Positions 1 through 8,870 of a stretch of 64,000 nucleotides of DNA are shown in pieces; within the stretch, counting starts at the first letter, position 1; every line of letters starts with the position of its first letter. The notes under the pieces were generated by a model, which was not told the origin of the DNA, did not search any database, and was given only the letters and a program-made list of their open reading frames with translations. The position numbers were made by a program, and so were the translations under genes. Origin of the DNA: Sphingobium sp. CR2-8 (GTDB lineage Bacteria > Pseudomonadota > Alphaproteobacteria > Sphingomonadales > Sphingomonadaceae); the NCBI RefSeq assembly GCF_035818615.1, contig NZ_JAYKZY010000001.1, positions 660,501 through 724,500 of the forward strand, read 5' to 3'.

Positions 1-93
1 ACGGCCTTCGCGCAGCAGCAAGGCGTCAGAAGCGCGCTGGCGCTCCTTTTCCTGCTGGCGCTCGGCCGGATCGTAATAGCGAACCTGCATCAT
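1..93 (-). CDS. Hypothetical protein, N-terminal part only
   Basis: The reading frame starts at 93 and leaves the window at its left edge, so only about 31 residues are visible. They begin MMQVRYYDPAERQQEKERQR and are rich in Gln, Glu and Arg, which suggests a charged helix. A GGAG ribosome-binding site lies just upstream of the start, which supports a real gene. It lies on the same strand as the CBASS genes and 77 bases downstream of cap3, so it could be the next gene of that operon or an unrelated gene. No family is recognised. Confidence 0.5.
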   Translation of the reverse strand, partial: MMQVRYYDPAERQQEKERQRASDALLLREGR

Positions 94-170
94 GCTTATC
101 TCCGAACTGAGATATAAGCGGTGGCGCGTTACCAGTCAATGAACGGCCCAGACCAAGCTGCCTGGCTCGA

Positions 171-635
171 TCATCCAAATAATAAAGCGTCCCTGCTCTC
201 CTCGACAAGACTGAGCTTTTGTACGCTTCGAAGCCACCCGGACTGGAGCCCGACATACATAGCGCTGTCACTGAAAATCAGGAACGTCATGGACTTCTTC
301 GCATGCCTTGCAAGCTTCGCCCAACTGGCCCTGTCGATAAATGAGGGTGCGGCCAGACCGCCTGGATGCGTATGCCATTCTCCCAGCCAGTCGCATGTCT
401 GCTGCGAACGCATCCATTCCCGTAGCGCCCTGACCCGATGCCCTCGTTCTGATCGTCGAAAGAGAGTTGGCGATGAATGATCCCATATTTCAGGGAAGGT
501 AACGGCTTCGACCTGAAGAGCGTCCGCTTTTCTGAAGCCAAGGATGATCCCTCCGCGCTCATGGCCACAGGTCCAGCGTTCGCCATGCGCCCGGATATCT
601 TCAATCACAGCTTTAGGCAGCAACACCTTAGTCAT
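171..635 (-). CDS. cap3: Cap3-like JAB/JAMM metalloprotease of type II CBASS
   Basis: This 154-residue protein has the zinc-binding JAMM signature: Glu26 in the segment HERGGI, then His88-x-His90 followed seven residues later by Ser98 and Asp101 (HTHPGGLAAPSFID). In type II CBASS, Cap3 is an isopeptidase that reverses or primes the conjugation of the cyclase by the E1-E2 protein Cap2. Its start codon overlaps the stop of the cap2 frame in an ATGA junction, so translation is probably coupled. The start at 635 is preferred over the longer frame from 767, because the extra 44 residues are cap2 sequence in another frame and the overlap gives the expected spacing. Neighbours make the assignment firm. 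Confidence 0.85.
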   Translation of the reverse strand: MTKVLLPKAVIEDIRAHGERWTCGHERGGIILGFRKADALQVEAVTFPEIWDHSSPTLFRRSERGHRVRALREWMRSQQTCDWLGEWHTHPGGLAAPSFIDRASWAKLARHAKKSMTFLIFSDSAMYVGLQSGWLRSVQKLSLVEESRDALLFG

Positions 636-2292
636 CGGTTCGCACGAACGCTGGCGCACGCAGGGCAGGCTTTGGATGGCGATGGATGCCTTGGCTCCTG
701 AGCACGACCTCGACGCACATCCACGACCGCTGATCGCAAACGCGGTCCAGGATCGCCATTTACCCAATCGAGCGCCGCGCGGACAGCCAGGCTTGCAGCC
801 ATGACGGGCGCATCAACTGTAAACGGCACGAACGCACCATCGCCGCAGGTGGCCGGTTGCAGATTGAGCTCGTCTTTCTCATTGCCGGCTGGGAACCGCC
901 ACGGACCATCAAAAACGGGCTTGAGACAACGAAAGCATGCATATTCGTCATTGAGGTTCAAAAAGCTCTGTACGCCAGCACCGTTCATGAAGACCCAGCT
1001 GTGGAGTAACGCCTTGGCCTTCTTTCGACCGCCATCGAGAAACCATTGGTTGAGCGCAGACTGCACGTTCCACTCGCCGGTAGCATCAATCACAAGATCA
1101 TGATTTCCAACATCGGCAAGGTGCCTCAGGGCGTCGTCCTCGATCGAAGCGACCTTGACCTGCGGATGAAAACGCGAAAGCTCTGCGCCAACGGCGCTCG
1201 CCTTGCCCTTTCCTATGTCACCAAAACCAAGCAGGTGGCGCCCGATATTGCCCTGGTCGAGCGCTTGCGTGTCGAAGAGAGTAAGCTTCCCCCATTCCCA
1301 GCGCCGCATTGGACGAGCATCCGCGCAAGATGGCTGCCGATCGTGCCACATCCGACCAGAGCAATGGACGTTCCCGAAAGGTCCAGTGCGGCCGGATTAT
1401 TCCTGTCTGTCACGTCCGATAAACTCGACCATTTCCCAGAAAACCTATCTAGCTCGATATTCGCCGCTCTTACATCCAGCAGATGAGGAAGCTTTTCCGG
1501 GCGGATCCGCTTTCTAACGACCGCAGCAGCAATATCTGCGGGAAGCTTCACCCGGAACCCCACCAGGGCATTCGGCGCACAAATGAAGAGGTAAGCGCGC
1601 GTGGCCAGAAGCGTGAGAACGCTCTCCCATTTTTGGCTTTGAAACGCACGATGCCCCTCCAGCCAAGTTTTAAGATCGGAAAGTGTCCGAGGAACGATCA
1701 TGTCACCGACCGGACCGATGAGTTCGTCGCTCACCCAGAAGGTGACACCGCTCGGCAGTTCGGTGTCATAGCCAGGCAGTCGGGCCTGATCTGCAACTGC
1801 TATGAAAAGCGTCTTTTCTCCCTGACGCGCGTAGAAAGCCCTCGCTTTGCCATTATCCCTGATCGCACTGCGCGCCAGAAGGCACCGAACAGGCAAATCA
1901 GCGTTCCAATAAGCCTGATACTCATCGACCAATTCCGCGCGGCCTTTGCCGCCATAGGAAAGTTCCAGGGTCGCACGAGCCTGCTCCAGCACGCGCAGGA
2001 CCGCCTCGCCTGGCTTGTACAGATCAATCGGAAGACCAGCGCCCGAGGCATAGCAAATCCCGGTGCCCGACTCGACATGGGCGAGCACCTCTACGGGAAT
2101 TTGGCTTTTGTCCTTGAGATGAACCCGCGGCTTCTCCGCAAAACGAACGTCAGGTACAGAAACGAGAACATCGACGGGTTTGCCATGAACCCGTATCTGA
2201 CCATCATAGTCAGCAACGCCCCGGGCGGCTGGTTTAAAGCCCTTTGCCCGAAGCGTCGCGTCGATTTCAAGAAGCGCAGCCCTCTGGTCCAT
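632..2292 (-). CDS. cap2: Cap2-like E2-E1 fusion of type II CBASS, broken by a frameshift
   Basis: The first part (2292 down to about 1294) is an E2-like domain with its likely catalytic Cys80 (GTGICYASG), a linker, and the start of a ThiF/E1 adenylation domain with the nucleotide-binding loop GCGTIGS at residues 314-320. The domain continues in another frame (KLTLFD, then QGNIGRH) down to the stop at 632. The switch lies at a run of five G on the coding strand (plus-strand C at 1289-1293); six G would restore one protein of about 553 residues, near the usual Cap2 length. Cap2 ligates the cyclase C-terminus to cellular targets and so raises cyclase activity. The gene follows the cyclase directly (TGA then ATG). 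Either a homopolymer sequencing error or a recent loss of function is possible. Confidence 0.85.
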
Positions 2293-3474
2293 TCAACCGG
2301 AGGTGGATGCAATAACCAGAGGCGCCGCTACCGTCGCAGCCGTGGCTTTCTGAACCGCAGAAATTTGCGAAGCGATTTTCACAGCATCGGGCCTGTAGGG
2401 GATGCGACTCCCAAATCGGTTCTGGAGCTTTCTGACGACCTGTTCTGCGTCGCCAGTGCGTTCCAGCGCAGCGTCCATCTCGGAAAACAGGGCACGAGCA
2501 CCTGCCACGATCACCGCGCGATTATCGCTATCCCACTCATTTATGCATAGATGGCGCAATACCGGATTGGCAACTTTTCCTGTAAGGATGTCCGGCAAGC
2601 GCCGCGCGACTTCAAGGACAAGTTCGTCGTCGCGATCATTGCCCGGCAAGCCATCCAATTGGGCTAGCGCCATGTCGATTGCATGCATCAAGCATAGCGA
2701 TGACAGCGTAGATTTCTCCCATGTAAAATCGCGCCAGCCTTTGAAAAAGCGGGAGAGTCGGCGAAACACAGGACCGTACCGTTCCGAACGTTCCTCAACC
2801 CAGTCATGCATCAACTGCGGGTCAGATTGCACCCAACCTCCATCGCGCTGCGCCAGCATGATCTGATCGGACGGTAGCTTCCACCCGCCTCGAACCGAAT
2901 CCTGGGCAAAGCTCGCCATACCAGCGTCTTCAAGGTTCTTGCTCAGTTGTACGAACCGATCCTGCGGTATCGAATAGATCGGAATATCGACATGTGCCCC
3001 CGGCCACAGCTTGACCCGAGCGCAACAGCTCTTGGTCGGATCGAGCGTCCAGCCCTTTTCGCGGCAGAGCACTCCTAAAACGCTGTCGACGAACTTGAAG
3101 AGGCCTTTGGCTGCTAGCGCGGGTTCCCCATTTTCGAGAAACTGGACCGGCACATACATGCCGTCGTCGAGGTCGATTTCCTGGGCCGGCTTTTGAGCTG
3201 GGTCATTCAGCGTCCGGTAGGCAAAACTGCCTTGCGTCATGAACTTGATGACAACCGATGGACGGTCCCGCCACGACACTCGCGCGCGATAGCTATCCTG
3301 CCAGTAATCGTCGAACCGCGGGATCTGATCGGCCGCAGCCTTGAGCGCCGCACGAATGTCCTTGCGAGCATCGAGCAGCCGCGATTTTTCATCGTTGCTA
3401 ACCTCCAGACTTGCAAGGTAACTCGGATCGGTCCGCAGACCGCAGAAGAGAGCATGTGCATTGGCTAAAGTCAT
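2293..3474 (-). CDS. CD-NTase (CdnA/DncV-like cyclic dinucleotide synthase) of CBASS
   Basis: This 393-residue nucleotidyltransferase carries the GS motif (Gly82-Ser83 in TQGSFAYRTLND) followed by the acidic pair Asp101 and Asp103 in EIDLDDGMYVPV, and a third probable metal ligand at Asp163 (HVDIPIY). This layout matches DncV-type cyclases, which make cyclic dinucleotides when phage infection is sensed. The start at 3474 has an AGGTG site about eight bases upstream; the longer frame to 3534 would run into the divergent promoter of the effector. The gene heads a three-gene operon with cap2 and cap3. The C-terminus ends in Thr-Ser-Gly, and a C-terminal glycine is what Cap2 would conjugate. The product nucleotide cannot be deduced from sequence alone. 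Confidence 0.88.
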   Translation of the reverse strand: MTLANAHALFCGLRTDPSYLASLEVSNDEKSRLLDARKDIRAALKAAADQIPRFDDYWQDSYRARVSWRDRPSVVIKFMTQGSFAYRTLNDPAQKPAQEIDLDDGMYVPVQFLENGEPALAAKGLFKFVDSVLGVLCREKGWTLDPTKSCCARVKLWPGAHVDIPIYSIPQDRFVQLSKNLEDAGMASFAQDSVRGGWKLPSDQIMLAQRDGGWVQSDPQLMHDWVEERSERYGPVFRRLSRFFKGWRDFTWEKSTLSSLCLMHAIDMALAQLDGLPGNDRDDELVLEVARRLPDILTGKVANPVLRHLCINEWDSDNRAVIVAGARALFSEMDAALERTGDAEQVVRKLQNRFGSRIPYRPDAVKIASQISAVQKATAATVAAPLVIASTSG

Positions 3475-3539
3475 TTCACACCTGAACCATTCCCGCTTTG
3501 TTCTCAGGATGGGGTGGTCAGGAATGCAAATCAAGGGTT

Positions 3540-4238
3540 ATGGTTTACGCCATGTATAGAATTTTGCCCAAGCAGTGGATTTTCGGCGCTTCTGCCTGGC
3601 TTGTCCTAGCGCTGATGTTCCTTTTTGGGACAGTGAATGAGTTTCGAGAGGGCACAGCTCGGTTAGGCGCCATTCCGAATCTAGCGTGGTGGATTGTGCT
3701 TGGCGTACTCTACGATCCGATATGGCGGTATGCTTGGAAGAAGATTTCTTGGCTGAGAAACTGGTTTCCCGACCTCAACGGTGACTGGGACGTCGAAATA
3801 CGCTCCAATTGGTCCAGGCAACTCCAGTTGCTGGACGCTGCAGCTTCAACCACCGTCGGTTTCGACACGCGAGGCACAGGCTCAGCACACCTCGTCCCCT
3901 TGGATACCGTGAAGCTCAAGGCAAGAATCAAGCAGGGATGGTGGAAAATCGAAATGCAGATGTGGAATCCTGCGGGTGACACTCCGATTAAGGATTCAGA
4001 TACGCTGCTTGTCGATCCTTTCCCGGCAAATGGCTTACGGCGCCCCGGCATTGCATATTTTTTCAAACAGCGGAACCAGACCGACGAGTGGTCCGACGCC
4101 AGTGAATTCGATGGTGCCGCGAAAGTAGAATATGACGAAGAAACCGGGCAGCTGTCGGGTCTATTTTGGACCAATCGTGTCTGGCAACGTGCTATGAACA
4201 CCGCAGGAACCATAACGTTTACGCGAGTGGTCACTTAA
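3540..4238 (+). CDS. cap15: Cap15-like membrane effector of CBASS
   Basis: The protein of about 232 residues has two N-terminal membrane segments (around FGASAWLVLALMFLFG and LAWWIVLGVLYDP) and then a soluble, strand-rich domain opening with FPDLNGDWDVEI. This two-membrane-segment plus beta-barrel design is that of Cap15, whose barrel binds the cyclic nucleotide and whose membrane part then damages the inner membrane. It is divergent from the cyclase gene, with only 65 bases between the starts, so both promoters sit in that gap. The ATG at 3540 follows an AAGGG; starts at 3498 and 3552 are alternatives. Having the effector divergent from a type II cyclase-cap2-cap3 set is a less usual layout. 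Confidence 0.8.
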   Translation: MVYAMYRILPKQWIFGASAWLVLALMFLFGTVNEFREGTARLGAIPNLAWWIVLGVLYDPIWRYAWKKISWLRNWFPDLNGDWDVEIRSNWSRQLQLLDAAASTTVGFDTRGTGSAHLVPLDTVKLKARIKQGWWKIEMQMWNPAGDTPIKDSDTLLVDPFPANGLRRPGIAYFFKQRNQTDEWSDASEFDGAAKVEYDEETGQLSGLFWTNRVWQRAMNTAGTITFTRVVT

Positions 4239-4384
4239 GGCTTGATGATCAACCTTGCGGAACTGATATAACGCTCAAGCTCTGCATCATCCTCCATCAA
4301 TAGGTCGGCAACAGCCTTACATCGGTCGCGTCTTAATCAGGCTGAAACCGACCTTCCGGTTACTGACCGATCACAGCGAAGCTG

Positions 4385-4402
4385 AGGCAAAACGCCTTTT
4401 TT
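4385..4402 (+). terminator. Weak Rho-independent terminator after cap15
   Basis: AGGC (4385-4388) and GCCT (4394-4397) form a short stem with an AAAAC loop, followed by a run of T to 4402. It lies about 150 bases after the cap15 stop. The stem is short, so the call is tentative. The rest of 4239-4501 shows no convincing gene, apart from a short frame on the minus strand that reads like a gene tail. Confidence 0.35.
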
Positions 4403-4501
4403 CATCAGATGAAGGTCGCAACCAATGATAACAGCCATATCCTACCTCTTGGACTTTCGAACCGGCATATCAAGCTTGCATCCCTTCAAGCATCTTGGAC
4501 A

Positions 4502-6931
4502 TCAACTGAGCTTCGCGTGAACCACATGGCGAGCGGTGCTCCGCGAATAGCTCAATCCCAGGTCCAGCCAGTGCGTCACCTGATAATAGATGCCTTTTTC
4601 ATCGGCTTTATAGGCCAGTAGCAGCTTCCTGATACGTCCTCGTGAAAGGCTGTAGGATATCTTCATCGCAGTCGCCCTGCGAACCAGATGATCGTCCGTC
4701 ACCAGGTTGGAGAGGATATCCTGATCGCTGAGGCGAGCAAATTCCGCCGCTGGAACGAGTTGGATCAGCTTGGCACGCATTTCTTCAGGGAGAGGTCGAC
4801 CAAGCAGATCGCCGAAATCTTCGGCCAGCTTAAGGATGGCATTTGCTGCCGCGGCAAACTCCCCTTCAAGGTCTTCCTGAACGATACCATACCAGGAAAA
4901 GCGAGATGTTCGAGCCAAGCGATCAATGTCGTCTTTAGACCCCAGTGCCTTGAGATAGGCTATCACCGGGATTGTTGGAGAGATATTATACTGATCGAGG
5001 AGATCACGGACCAGCCCCAGGTCGGCCTTGTCCCGTTGCCCGACAACCACCTCAAGCCCCTCGCGAACAAGGTCGCGCGCCTTAGTCGCCGCCATATCAT
5101 CAGGCGTCGCGGAGGCTCCCAGCATTAGCCCGCCTAGAACCGTGCTGCTTTCAGGTTTGAATCCATCCGGCCAATTTTCGGCAACATATTTCACATAACC
5201 ATGTTTGAGATGCTCTCTGAGTGCTGGACCGGTCTGGACCGGGTCCCTCAGAGCCAGCACGCGGCGTGCCTCATGGCGATGCGAGGGATGGTCAAGCAGG
5301 GGTTGTAATGCGGCGACTGTCAGCAAACGCAATTTTTCAGCACGATACCGCCCGAAAAGCGTCTTGCCGACCGGATCGGCACTAGGCTGCGCAAACAACA
5401 AGCCTCTGGGCCTGCTCTGCGCCCTTACCATCACAGTTTCTGCCTCATCGAGCGATAGCGGTTGGCCGATACGTTCTCTTGCCCTGACCGCCTCCAACCG
5501 GACGATGGCCGCTTCGTCATCCAGAGCGCGATCGATCGTCTCATAGGACAGAGCCGACCGCTTGCTGAGGACTGAGACGGATTCAGCGCGGACACGCGGC
5601 GCCCGGTGATCCAGTCCAACCAGAACTTCGTCAGACGCCAAGTCGGCAAAATGAGAGAGACCCTCGACGAGAACGGCATTCTTCATCGATTCGAAAGAAG
5701 CGGAAAGAAGATAGCGCGCCGCTGCAAGTTCATCGGTTCGAAGCAGCATGCCGATCATGGCAACGAGCGCCGCGTCGCTCGTATCTTGCGACGCTCGGTC
5801 AATTTCCCTCTGCACCGATGGCAAATGTGCAGCTGATCCATGGCTCTCAAGATATCGCAAAGCCGCATTTCTGACCGCTTTCGGGGTATCATCGTCAAAC
5901 CAAAACTCAACTATCTTGTTAGGGCTGACGCCGGCAACGGCCTGGACTGGCTCCCCAAGCAAACGCATCACAATCAGCGCGCCAAGGCGCTCGCTTTCCT
6001 CGCCGAGCACGCTTGAAAGTGAGAGCGCTCCGGGGCGCTCTGCCTCAACCAGTGCCAGCCACGACCACAAGGGCGCATTTTCATTATCGATGCTTGCCAA
6101 ACCGCGACTTAACAGCCCGCGTTGCTCGATAAATGAAAATTCTACCTGCTGGTTATAAAGGATGTTGGCGTCATGAACGCCGATCAGTTGCTTGTCATTC
6201 TGGCTCTTTCCGGACGTGCCCGCGACAAGGCGCAACCTTGCAACGTCGGCAAGACTGGGATCGTCTCCGGCTTCATGTAGCCGTACATATTGCTTGAGAA
6301 ATTCGACTTCACTCGCAGACGCCCGCATGTTGCCGGCTGGCTGCGCATTCTCATCAGTCGGCTGGCCACCCGGTTTCTTTTGCTCGGCTGGGAGGGTCGG
6401 CTCGGGCTTGAGCATCTTGATGACATGGCTCGAAAGAAACTCCCTGACCTTAGACGCAAAATGCCCAGCGTCGGTGAAGACATTGTAGAGCAAGGATCGT
6501 TCGGCTCGAAGCTTCTCCTGAAAGGCGAGAACTTTTTTGAGCTCTTCGCCGGGGTCACGCTGGCGTTCCGCCTCGATCTCCTTGAAGAACATCGCCATGA
6601 GCGGACTTTGGGTTGCCTGATGGCGATCAAAAGAGAGAGAAAATTCTTCTTCGAAGCCCGAGCTATAGGGTCCATCCTGCGATGGTCGCGACCCCCAACT
6701 GGTCCACATCACGCCGATAAACAGGTCGCAGGTTTCCATGTCGGCGTTGATGATCGCCTGAGGCCGACCGATCCCCGACAGCGTCTCTTCCCAGCCGATG
6801 AGCTCAAGCCGCCCACCCAAAGGCCGGGCTACCGATCGATTGACTTCTTCAGCGGCAGCAAAGGCCGCCTGCCGTTCAGCCTCAAGTCCACCTGGAGAGG
6901 CAATGAAAGCGCGGATGAGCTTGATATCCAT
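4502..6931 (-). CDS. DUF4062/TIR-like protein with long helical-repeat region
   Basis: This 809-residue protein opens with a Rossmann-like sensor or TIR-related domain: IRAFIASPGGLEAERQA at the start, then ADMETCDLFIGVMWTSWG and a glutamate-rich SSGFEEEF segment, the pattern of DUF4062-type domains found at the front of many bacterial immune proteins. From about residue 240 onward it is mostly amphipathic helices with alternating Leu/Ala, consistent with HEAT/ARM-like repeats. There is no visible NTPase core, so it is not a classical STAND protein. The small membrane ORF upstream overlaps its start, which suggests coupled translation. Its place directly beside CBASS suggests a defence role, but the function is inferred from context only. 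Confidence 0.75.
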   Translation of the reverse strand: MDIKLIRAFIASPGGLEAERQAAFAAAEEVNRSVARPLGGRLELIGWEETLSGIGRPQAIINADMETCDLFIGVMWTSWGSRPSQDGPYSSGFEEEFSLSFDRHQATQSPLMAMFFKEIEAERQRDPGEELKKVLAFQEKLRAERSLLYNVFTDAGHFASKVREFLSSHVIKMLKPEPTLPAEQKKPGGQPTDENAQPAGNMRASASEVEFLKQYVRLHEAGDDPSLADVARLRLVAGTSGKSQNDKQLIGVHDANILYNQQVEFSFIEQRGLLSRGLASIDNENAPLWSWLALVEAERPGALSLSSVLGEESERLGALIVMRLLGEPVQAVAGVSPNKIVEFWFDDDTPKAVRNAALRYLESHGSAAHLPSVQREIDRASQDTSDAALVAMIGMLLRTDELAAARYLLSASFESMKNAVLVEGLSHFADLASDEVLVGLDHRAPRVRAESVSVLSKRSALSYETIDRALDDEAAIVRLEAVRARERIGQPLSLDEAETVMVRAQSRPRGLLFAQPSADPVGKTLFGRYRAEKLRLLTVAALQPLLDHPSHRHEARRVLALRDPVQTGPALREHLKHGYVKYVAENWPDGFKPESSTVLGGLMLGASATPDDMAATKARDLVREGLEVVVGQRDKADLGLVRDLLDQYNISPTIPVIAYLKALGSKDDIDRLARTSRFSWYGIVQEDLEGEFAAAANAILKLAEDFGDLLGRPLPEEMRAKLIQLVPAAEFARLSDQDILSNLVTDDHLVRRATAMKISYSLSRGRIRKLLLAYKADEKGIYYQVTHWLDLGLSYSRSTARHVVHAKLS

Positions 6932-7166
6932 GAAAATAATTCAGCCATGTCAGAATGGAAACGGCAAGGATAATCATGATCGAGGAAGCGTTGATGGTGC
7001 GGTCGTCCAACGGTACGCTCGAAAACGGGGTGCTATCTTCCTGCGCTCCTTCAAACTGATCAAACGCTTTTTCCGGAGTTCCGACCGTGCGGACGGACTG
7101 TCGAATTGAAAAAATGACCCTCTCGGAATTGGCAGTCAATTCCTCGAGAAAGTGGGACCAGGCCAC
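6882..7166 (-). CDS. Small protein with one C-terminal membrane segment
   Basis: A 94-residue frame with a GTG start shares 50 bases with the start of the DUF4062-type gene downstream. The first 60 residues are polar and helical. One hydrophobic stretch (about residues 61-78, SSIMIILAVSILTWLNYF) could anchor it in the membrane. A purine-rich GAAAGG touches the start, so the ribosome site is not ideal. If real, it may be the membrane partner of the 809-residue protein. The upstream 7167-7403 shows nothing recognisable. Confidence 0.35.
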   Translation of the reverse strand: MAWSHFLEELTANSERVIFSIRQSVRTVGTPEKAFDQFEGAQEDSTPFSSVPLDDRTINASSIMIILAVSILTWLNYFHGYQAHPRFHCLSRWT

Positions 7167-7541
7167 CCTTTCGGCTTCGATTTAAGTTGCCATGGTCCGT
7201 TCGCTGACGCGTTCAACGTCCGGCAAGCTGTTATAATGGATGACGTAAACTTCTTGCCCCATCAATGCGCCCCTCGCTTTGTCATTCGGTCATACCGTTT
7301 CGAAAGCGACATTAAACCCACATTCTTCCGCTCCAATTTTTGGACCTGCCTCACCGGTCCATCTGAAATATCGACGCGCCATATCGCCGCCGCATGTGCC
7401 TGGCTACGGATGCGGAATACCGACGCTGGCGCGTAGGATTTGGGCTATGGTAGATACCGACTGCAACCCAGTAATTTCCCGTGGAAGCCAAGGCGGACGT
7501 AAAAATCCACCTGGCGGCGTTCGCATTGAAACATGGATCAA

Positions 7542-7814
7542 ACCGTATCCATTTCTGTCGAGCGGGTAGACGAGGAGACTGTCGCCCTCGGCGAGATCAA
7601 GCCGGCAACCAACGATCAGCCGAACATTGGTGAGCTTAGCGGCCTCATAGCCGCGCACAATTCCTGCTAGGCTGTTGCGGTCGGTGATCGCGAGGGCTTC
7701 CAGCCCGCATGCCTCAGCCTGCGCGAACAGTTCCTCACAGCTCGAGGCGCCCCGCAAAAAGGTGAAATGGGAGGCGCATTGAAGTTCGACATAACGCAGG
7801 CCATCGGAACGCAT
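7542..7814 (-). pseudogene. dnaE2: N-terminal stump of error-prone DNA polymerase DnaE2 (ImuC)
   Basis: The frame opens MRSDGLRYVELQCASHFTFL and continues with RGASSCEELFAQA, LAITDRNSLAGIVR and RLIVGCRLDL, which is the start of the PHP domain of DnaE2, the polymerase of the ImuA-ImuB-DnaE2 mutasome. Similarity stops after about 91 residues at DRNGYG; the frame then runs on to 7404 with unrelated sequence. A full DnaE2 has over 1,000 residues, so the polymerase core is gone. An AAGGA ribosome site and a LexA box sit right upstream. The intact imuA and imuB lie about 21.5 kb away on the same strand, and no other dnaE2 is visible in the window. Confidence 0.8.
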
Positions 7815-7816
7815 TT

Positions 7817-7831
7817 GTTCCTTATATGTTC
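7817..7831 (-). promoter_or_regulatory. LexA (SOS) box of the dnaE2 stump
   Basis: GTTC-CTTATAT-GTTC is the alphaproteobacterial LexA direct repeat (GTTC-N7-GTTC on the plus strand, GAAC-N7-GAAC on the coding strand). It ends three bases before the dnaE2 start and overlaps its ribosome-binding site. The same arrangement is found upstream of imuA at 31536-31550. Confidence 0.7.
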
Positions 7832-8321
7832 TTTTAATGCAAACGGGAAGCGGGACCGAGGCTCATTCAAGGAACTCGAATGGCCTGGCCTTGTTAAGTC
7901 GATATCGGATCGCAATTCTGCCCCCCGCAATCGGTCCGATATAATTTCGGCCCTGCCAGCATCCCCCCGCTGGCGGAGCCTTTCTTGATTTTAGAAGGCT
8001 CGCTGCCTGCTTGACGAAACATCCAGACGAACTGACCCCGGCGGCCAAAAGAAACCCCGCCGGAGACAACTCAACGACGGGGCCAGGTTCAGGGAGGTGT
8101 CGCTCTAAAGGGGGAAAGAACGACAATGCAGAGATAGCAATGCCAGGTCCCATTTCAAGTGCTTGCTGAGGCGAGACACATCCATAATGATGGGAATCGT
8201 TCTTCGTTTTGAACTTTTCAGCGTCTTAAAACGCGGATCACGGCCCAAGCCTTGATTGGCGCGAATCATCGCTGACCGAGACCCAGCCACCGCGCGGTAG
8301 CGGGTCTGATCATTCCTGAAG
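7832..8321. other. Intergenic stretch without a clear gene
   Basis: Frames here lack ribosome sites or family resemblance. A minus-strand frame (8105-8350) contains IRANQGLGRDPRFKTLKSSK, which looks protein-like, but it overlaps the small gene at 8322-8489 and has no convincing start. The only clear element is the hairpin at 8046-8082. Confidence 0.4.
8046..8082 (-). terminator. Rho-independent terminator on the minus strand
   Basis: On the minus strand CCCCGTCG (8082-8075) pairs with CGGCGGGG (8061-8054), with one G-T wobble and a 13-base loop, followed by the T-rich TTTCTTTT (8053-8046). It would end transcripts coming from the small genes at 8322-8702. Confidence 0.55.
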
Positions 8322-8489
8322 CTAAGGCCCTTCACCCGTTCCAGCGGCAAGCGCGTTGATAATCATGCTCGTGATCGTCTCCTCGGCTGTGCGGCGTACG
8401 CCCGCGTCCTTCGACACGAAATCGTTCCGCAGCCAAAGCGGCGCTCGCTCGACGGCTCGGGCAATGATGTCCTTGGTCTGGTCGTCCAT
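8322..8489 (-). CDS. Small conserved-looking sphingomonad protein (DUF6771-like)
   Basis: This 55-residue protein starts MDDQTKDIIARAVERAPLWL and continues RNDFVSKDAGVRRTAEETIT before ending SMIINALAAGTGEGP. From memory this resembles tiny proteins common in sphingomonad accessory DNA (DUF6771 group), which have no known function; I am not certain of the family number. A GGAG lies directly against the ATG, and a TTG two codons upstream is an alternative start. It follows the 67-residue gene upstream by nine bases, so the two may be co-transcribed. Confidence 0.55.
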   Translation of the reverse strand: MDDQTKDIIARAVERAPLWLRNDFVSKDAGVRRTAEETITSMIINALAAGTGEGP

Positions 8490-8498
8490 CTCCAATGC

Positions 8499-8702
8499 CT
8501 ATGATCTCCAGTTGGAGGTGACGCAAACCGAAACTCGCCGACCATCCTCGATAACCAGCAGACGATAGAGGACGACCGGTCCTGGTGTGAAGCGGGCATT
8601 CGCACAGATACGAACTACAGCGGGGGGAATGCGCAACTCTGGCCGGTTTCGGACTGTCTGGTCTGAGTCAGGGGCCTCGAATAACTGCCTTTCGAATACC
8701 AT
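8499..8702 (-). CDS. Small hypothetical protein
   Basis: A 67-residue frame begins MVFERQLFEAPDSDQTVRNR and ends VLYRLLVIEDGRRVSVCVTS plus four residues. The strand-like ending and the even spacing to the next small gene support coding. No family is recognised and the start is uncertain. Confidence 0.4.
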   Translation of the reverse strand: MVFERQLFEAPDSDQTVRNRPELRIPPAVVRICANARFTPGPVVLYRLLVIEDGRRVSVCVTSNWRS

Positions 8703-8870
8703 CGCCTCGCGATCATCTTACGACTTTCCGGTGCGGCTGCGGATATGTCGGGTTACGTCGAAACCTATCATCAGCAGTTTAACATTGAACGTGCAGCTAC
8801 GCGCCCACCGGGACCAATGCGAGCTGATTTCTTTCGCCAAATACCGTCATGGCAAATGCATTTGAGCCGT

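Noticed and set aside
1280..1300. Programmed -1 frameshift in cap2.
   Set aside because: The in-frame heptamer is not a good slippery sequence, no downstream structure was evident, and a simple one-base homopolymer change explains the data.
121..2550. Several plus-strand open frames across the CBASS genes (for example 1483-2550).
   Set aside because: They lie opposite genes with clear motifs, have no ribosome sites and give low-complexity, Arg/Pro/Ser-rich translations.
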